Positions 42,719 through 46,262 of a DNA stretch of 46,262 nucleotides are shown piece after piece. The notes beneath the pieces are model-generated. The model searched no databases. It was not told the origin of the DNA and saw only the letters and a program-made list of their open reading frames with translations. Origin of the DNA: JAHJDR01 sp964609965 (GTDB lineage Bacteria > UBA10199 > JADGCS01). A program made the translations under genes and the position numbers. Numbering within the stretch: the stretch's first letter is position 1; each line of letters opens with the position of its first letter. The stretch covers positions 1-46,262 of the forward strand of contig CAZSTS010000019.1 of the NCBI GenBank assembly GCA_964609965.1, given 5' to 3'.

Positions 42719-43132
42719 TTAACTTGGTAATTGGCTAAGCGCCCACTCAAAATAACGATCAACTTTTTTAGCTAAATCATAAGCTGTTTTTTGAGTAAAT
42801 CGTTTTGGTTCATACTCCACACTATGTTTAGTATCTATTATTTGTGTTAAGCGGTTGGCATTTTTTTTGATGTCTTTTTTATTTTGCAAGCTTTGCATTA
42901 ATAACCGAACAACATCATTATGATTTTTGCTGATACTCCGTCGTTGCACATAAAAAACCAATAAAGCATCTGTCACTGAAATAGAAGCATGAACGCCTAA
43001 TAAAATAGCAGCGTCCCAAAAATCATTTTGCAAACAGAGTTTTAAAGCACTAAAAAAAGTCTGCGCTTTAAACAAATAATCTCTGTAATCTTCTTTTGAG
43101 ACAATGGTTGTTTTAATACTTTTTGGCGCCAT
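42719..43132 (-). CDS. HEPN-domain protein (toxin-like) of an HEPN/MNT pair
   Basis: 137 residues, all helical. A four-helix HEPN fold with the R-x(4-6)-H motif visible as QRRSISKNH (Arg65, His71), the proposed RNase site. In HEPN/MNT systems the HEPN protein is an RNase toxin and the MNT protein neutralises it by polyadenylylation. The MNT gene lies 12 bp upstream on the same strand. The HEPN gene is 3' in the pair and directly precedes tamB. No good ribosome site is seen, consistent with coupling. Confidence 0.8.
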   Translation of the reverse strand: MAPKSIKTTIVSKEDYRDYLFKAQTFFSALKLCLQNDFWDAAILLGVHASISVTDALLVFYVQRRSISKNHNDVVRLLMQSLQNKKDIKKNANRLTQIIDTKHSVEYEPKRFTQKTAYDLAKKVDRYFEWALSQLPS

Positions 43133-43144
43133 AAGAGCTGCAAA

Positions 43145-43765
43145 CTACTTATCTAATGTTAATAGATCGATAACACTTATTCCTGCAATCACTTTACCTT
43201 CTTCTAATATATTTTTTATTAGTGAATCACGAGACTTATATCTTTTATTTACATCGGTAACATTCGCTTTTTTTATTGTAACCATATTTCCATATTTCCG
43301 TGTAATGGATTCCATGTGTAAGTCATTTTCATTTAGATCAGACAGTTTTACGTTATCTTTGTAGATAAAAAATAGATCTATATCACTATTGGGATCTTCA
43401 TCCCCCCGTGCCATACTCCCGTAAAGAATAATCGAAAGAGGTTTGGGATTAAGGTGATTTATGATTTTGCTTCCCAATTCTTTAAACAAGCTTTCCTGAA
43501 AATTGATTAATTCTAATAAAACTTTCTTAATCAGAATATGTTCTTTATCAACTTTGTATAGATATGATTTACCTACGATTGATTGCATCAGCATACCTTG
43601 AGCTGTGAGGAACTTTAAAACATGGTGCATCTTAAAAGTGGATACCCCTGTTAGTTTTGCCAATGAACGACCGCTTATCCCTTCTTCATGTTTGAATAAA
43701 ATGGAAACAACTTTGAAATAGGTAGAATTACCACATAATTTTTGTATGATATTATTAAATTCCAT
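43145..43765 (-). CDS. MNT nucleotidyltransferase antitoxin with N-terminal winged helix
   Basis: 206 residues. Residues ~1-75 form a winged-helix domain (GISGRSLAKLTGVSTFKMHH). Residues ~107-206 are a minimal nucleotidyltransferase with the active-site motif GSMARGDEDPNSDIDL (Gly116, Ser117, Asp128, Asp130), complete. It probably inactivates the HEPN partner by transferring AMP. The fused DNA-binding domain suggests it represses its own promoter, which overlaps AT-rich palindromes just upstream. Confidence 0.85.
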   Translation of the reverse strand: MEFNNIIQKLCGNSTYFKVVSILFKHEEGISGRSLAKLTGVSTFKMHHVLKFLTAQGMLMQSIVGKSYLYKVDKEHILIKKVLLELINFQESLFKELGSKIINHLNPKPLSIILYGSMARGDEDPNSDIDLFFIYKDNVKLSDLNENDLHMESITRKYGNMVTIKKANVTDVNKRYKSRDSLIKNILEEGKVIAGISVIDLLTLDK

Positions 43766-43773
43766 GTGTTATA

Positions 43774-43801
43774 ATTATATAATATATGATATATAAATCA
43801 A
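43774..43801 (-). promoter_or_regulatory. Sigma-70-type promoter of the HEPN/MNT operon
   Basis: Minus-strand TTGATT (43801-43796) and perfect TATAAT (43779-43774) are 16 bp apart. The -10 ends only 8 bp before ATG 43765, so the transcript would be leaderless. Palindromic ATATAT-rich DNA around the -10 is a likely autoregulator site. Confidence 0.55.
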
Positions 43802-43849
43802 TCACATATTTCCGCTTAATAATCAGCACTTTAGAGCATGTGCTGCTGC

Positions 43850-44458
43850 TCAAATCAAGGGAACGATCCAAAACAACACACCTAAAACAGCTACAGATGA
43901 ATACACAAGTTGGGATTTTTCTTCGACTAAGGGTTTGAATTTATTCCCCATGAAAAAACCTAAAGGAACTAGAGCAACCGAAACCAATGAAACTGCTGCT
44001 CCATTCACGAAGATATGATTAAAGGCCTTCCCTGAGCCCGCCCCTATCCACACTTCGTACTGAACCACCGTCATCATGATAACAAAGAAGGCATTGGCCA
44101 GAAAAGGAGTTAAACCTCCACAAAGGACCAGGCGCCAATCCATCTTTTGTTCTTTTTTGAGAAATAGGGACGCCACTAGATCAAAGGCAACACCCACAAG
44201 CATAATCGCGACCACATGGCAGATGTAAGCTGAGTTTGCGAGACGATATAAGCCAGCAAGTACGCCTACTGCTGATGACGTACCTTTTTTGTGGCTGATC
44301 CCCCTGGCCATGGCGAGAATAAAAAAAGCTATACCTGTGAGATACACCGAGGCATATGGTAAATCAGCACTGTAGAAAGTGCTGCCCATGAATAATTCGT
44401 TGAGTCCCCAAAGAGATCCAAAGAAAAATAACCAGATAAATGATGGTGATAATTTCAT
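43850..44458 (-). CDS. Integral membrane protein, unknown function
   Basis: 202 residues from ATG 44458; the frame reaches a TTG at 44494 with no ribosome site. Six or so membrane helices, with small conserved-looking blocks (FFFGSLWGLNELFMGS near the N-terminus; LCGGLTPFLANAFF in the middle). The pattern resembles small substrate-specific transport subunits, but I cannot name a family. Divergent from the deaminase gene. Confidence 0.6.
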   Translation of the reverse strand: MKLSPSFIWLFFFGSLWGLNELFMGSTFYSADLPYASVYLTGIAFFILAMARGISHKKGTSSAVGVLAGLYRLANSAYICHVVAIMLVGVAFDLVASLFLKKEQKMDWRLVLCGGLTPFLANAFFVIMMTVVQYEVWIGAGSGKAFNHIFVNGAAVSLVSVALVPLGFFMGNKFKPLVEEKSQLVYSSVAVLGVLFWIVPLI

Positions 44459-44574
44459 AATTGATCTTAAAGAATGTTTTCTAATGTTTTGCAATCATTA
44501 TTGTTATCAGAATATCCCCTAATCGTATTAACCTTGCTTTTTCACCCAACTCACCCTAAAAACGCCCCTAAATC

Positions 44575-46125
44575 ATGAAAAAACTCCAAAGCAAAAGAGT
44601 AAAACGCATTCAAAACGCAGCTAAGAAATATGGTTTTAATCCAAATGTCTTTGCCCCTTGGCCCAAAGACTGTGATGTGGACGAGGAATTTTTGCGAGCA
44701 CTTCCCAAAGCAGAACTCCACCTTCATAGCACAGCCATGTCGGATATTTTGACTACTGCCCCGCTCGCTTGGAAGATTTCTGAAAAAACAGATCAAGGTC
44801 TTCAAAAAAATCAAGAACACAGTGGTTCATTAGAAAAACTCATTCAAGATTTTCTCTATCCCAAGCAAACAAACCTAGAAGAATATCTTAAACGATACGA
44901 TCTTTTGAAAAACTACATCATCAGAGACCTTAATGCCATCCGCGAGACAAGTTATCAAGGCGCTATGCAAGCCTTTGAGAACGGTGTAAGGATTTTGGAG
45001 ATCAGGACATCGATCAAAGGTGGTAAGTACGGTGATTTGAGAAGTAAAGAGGTCGCTGGCGAAATCAACTACACCCCTTTTGAAGAGCTCTGTGCCAGAA
45101 TCGAAGGTTTTAGAAAGGCAGAAAAGGAGTCAAAGAATCTTTTGAGAGTTTTTCTCATCATCAGTTTTAGAAGGCAAGATTCTGTAGAAAGATCTGAATC
45201 ACTCTTGAACGACATTGTAAAGTACCGCGAACAAATTAAAGAAAAATTTGGGCAAGATTACATTGTGGGTGTGGACATTGCTGGGCAAGAATACTTGAGT
45301 AAGGCCCGAAAGTTTGAACCTGTGTTTCGACAAGCTCGCAAGCAAGGGCTTTTGGTTACAGCCCACGCTGGAGAAGAAAAAGGTCCTGGCGAAGGCAGTA
45401 TTTGGCAGGCCATTAATAGTGGTGCCAAGAGGATCGGGCATGGCACTTGCTTGTATCGCCCCACACCTCTTTTGCCAGAGGAGGTTCGGTACGCGTCAAA
45501 GGGGTATAAGAAGAACGCGTTTATTTTGAGCCTGATGTTTGGGGTGCCTTTTGAGATGTGTTTGACAAGCAATCTTGTTTGTGGGGCTGAGGTGACTTTA
45601 GGGTATGAGGCAAATCCCGAAGGTCGACCCATACCCATCACAAAAACGTTTGAAGATTTTTCTGATTATCCAGCAGAGATTTTACTTTTGATTGGCACGC
45701 ATGTGTATCATGGCCGTCCGATTATTTTACCTATTCCTTGTACAGACGCGATTTACACTTTGAACACAGATCTCGCTCGTGAATACGCCCTTGCGGCAAA
45801 GACTTTTGGGCTGGATAAGAAGGTTCTTTTGGCAGTTGCCAGGTTTTCGATTCGTCACAGTTTTGCCCCAGACGATGTAAAGGCCAAGGCACTCAACGAA
45901 TGGCGTGATTTTGCTTCGAAGTATTTGAATGACCCAAAATTCTCCACACCAGACCAAGAGGCCAAACATGCCCTTCATCAATATCGTCAAAACCTACGTG
46001 AAAAATTAGGTATTTCATCAAAGCAAATTGAAGAGATCCTTCAAGAAGTCCATTCGTCAAAGCTTTATCTTAAAGATTATCTGTACGAACGCTTCCATCA
46101 GCAAAATGAATTGCTGGGGGTGTAG
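44575..46125 (+). CDS. Adenosine deaminase-family (ADD) aminohydrolase
   Basis: 516 residues, longer than typical adenosine deaminases (~340). Metal and catalytic motifs of the amidohydrolase fold are intact: PKAELHLHST (His49, His51), TAHAGEEKGPG (His264, Glu266), RIGHG (His289) and a TDAIYT-type Asp (Asp391, PCTDA) near the C-terminus. It should deaminate adenosine or a related purine using zinc. The long insert between the first His pair and the barrel (~60-120) is unusual, so the substrate may not be adenosine. No clear ribosome site before the ATG. Single gene. Confidence 0.85.
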   Translation: MKKLQSKRVKRIQNAAKKYGFNPNVFAPWPKDCDVDEEFLRALPKAELHLHSTAMSDILTTAPLAWKISEKTDQGLQKNQEHSGSLEKLIQDFLYPKQTNLEEYLKRYDLLKNYIIRDLNAIRETSYQGAMQAFENGVRILEIRTSIKGGKYGDLRSKEVAGEINYTPFEELCARIEGFRKAEKESKNLLRVFLIISFRRQDSVERSESLLNDIVKYREQIKEKFGQDYIVGVDIAGQEYLSKARKFEPVFRQARKQGLLVTAHAGEEKGPGEGSIWQAINSGAKRIGHGTCLYRPTPLLPEEVRYASKGYKKNAFILSLMFGVPFEMCLTSNLVCGAEVTLGYEANPEGRPIPITKTFEDFSDYPAEILLLIGTHVYHGRPIILPIPCTDAIYTLNTDLAREYALAAKTFGLDKKVLLAVARFSIRHSFAPDDVKAKALNEWRDFASKYLNDPKFSTPDQEAKHALHQYRQNLREKLGISSKQIEEILQEVHSSKLYLKDYLYERFHQQNELLGV

Positions 46126-46209
46126 GTCAAAAGGTGAGCCTCCACTTTCGTACAAAAAGGTACATTCACATCATCCGCAAAGCCCCTATTTATTTAAAAA
46201 CTCATAATT
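46126..46209. other. Short 3' spacer up to the right IS-like end
   Basis: No gene seen. Contains no clear terminator. The right IS-like repeat begins at 46210. Confidence 0.4.
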
Positions 46210-46262
46210 TGCATATCGCGGACCAAAGTGGCCACTCATGACGGTGGAAAGTGGCCAGTGAT
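46210..46262. repeat. IS21-like element end (right copy of 53-bp terminal inverted repeat)
   Basis: Exact reverse complement of positions 2-54, with two TGGCCACTTT repeats (as AAAGTGGCCA on this strand) and the sigma-54-like element reading leftward at 46226-46210. Sequence adjacent to it (before 46210) differs from the left end, so the shared segment ends exactly at this boundary. Confidence 0.6.

Noticed and set aside
1..46262. Whole window as a composite transposon between inverted IS copies
   Set aside because: It contains dnaE, htpG, bamA and recO; identical tips at contig ends are better explained by assembly stopping at a repeat.

Overview
The window reads as an AT-rich chromosomal stretch from a Gram-negative bacterium of the broad deltaproteobacterial kind (Myxococcota, Bdellovibrionota or UBA10199-like; this placement is inference). 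Supporting it are Omp85/BamA and TamB genes, many lipoprotein signal peptides, MopE-type Cys/Asp repeats, a MYXO-CTERM-like tail, bacterial calpain and sigma-54 promoters. Both ends stop inside the same 53-bp sequence in inverted orientation. That sequence carries two TGGCCACTTT repeats like the multiple terminal repeats of IS21-family elements, so the contig probably breaks at two copies of one insertion sequence. No rRNA, tRNA or CRISPR array was seen.

Layout. 1-2.1 kb: a gene cut by the IS-like end, then an AbiE-like regulator/nucleotidyltransferase pair. 2.2-13.2 kb: an exported-protein region with a lipoprotein carrying MopE and FG-GAP repeats, a divergent calpain protease, a small membrane protein, an S23/IVS-type protein, three tandem paralogues of an unrecognised family, a MopE/MYXO-CTERM surface protein and a PEBP lipoprotein. 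13.2-18.5 kb: pfkB-type kinase, mgtE and recO in one operon, and an EF-hand zincin-like protein. 18.8-25.6 kb: dnaE-hflX and htpG. 25.7-32.6 kb: M23 lipoprotein, glycerol-1-phosphate dehydrogenase-like enzyme, HExxH lipoprotein and a clan-CD-like cysteine peptidase lipoprotein. 32.8-36.2 kb: two thiolase-like proteins, one fused to two DUF35 domains. 36.4-43.8 kb: Omp85, TamB and an HEPN/MNT toxin-antitoxin pair. 43.9-46.1 kb: a membrane protein and an adenosine-deaminase-family enzyme.

The most interesting signal is regulatory. Four strong -24/-12 (sigma-54) promoters stand in front of four genes for exported or protease-like products. Between two of these, in the divergent FG-GAP lipoprotein/calpain spacer, lies an array of six GGGACT-type hexamers (both orientations, one degenerate) spaced 11, 10, 11, 10 and 11 bp, one per helical turn. 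A smaller version with the same geometry lies in the other divergent spacer at 10.35 kb. This looks like an enhancer for an undescribed activator controlling a set of surface proteins.

The second theme is repeats. Many spacers are built of degenerate tandem units with a strict 7-bp period, others of 8-bp units (CCTACGNN), and one 8-bp array of 16 units sits inside the calpain coding sequence. Large GTAGGGGC palindromes lie in four spacers.
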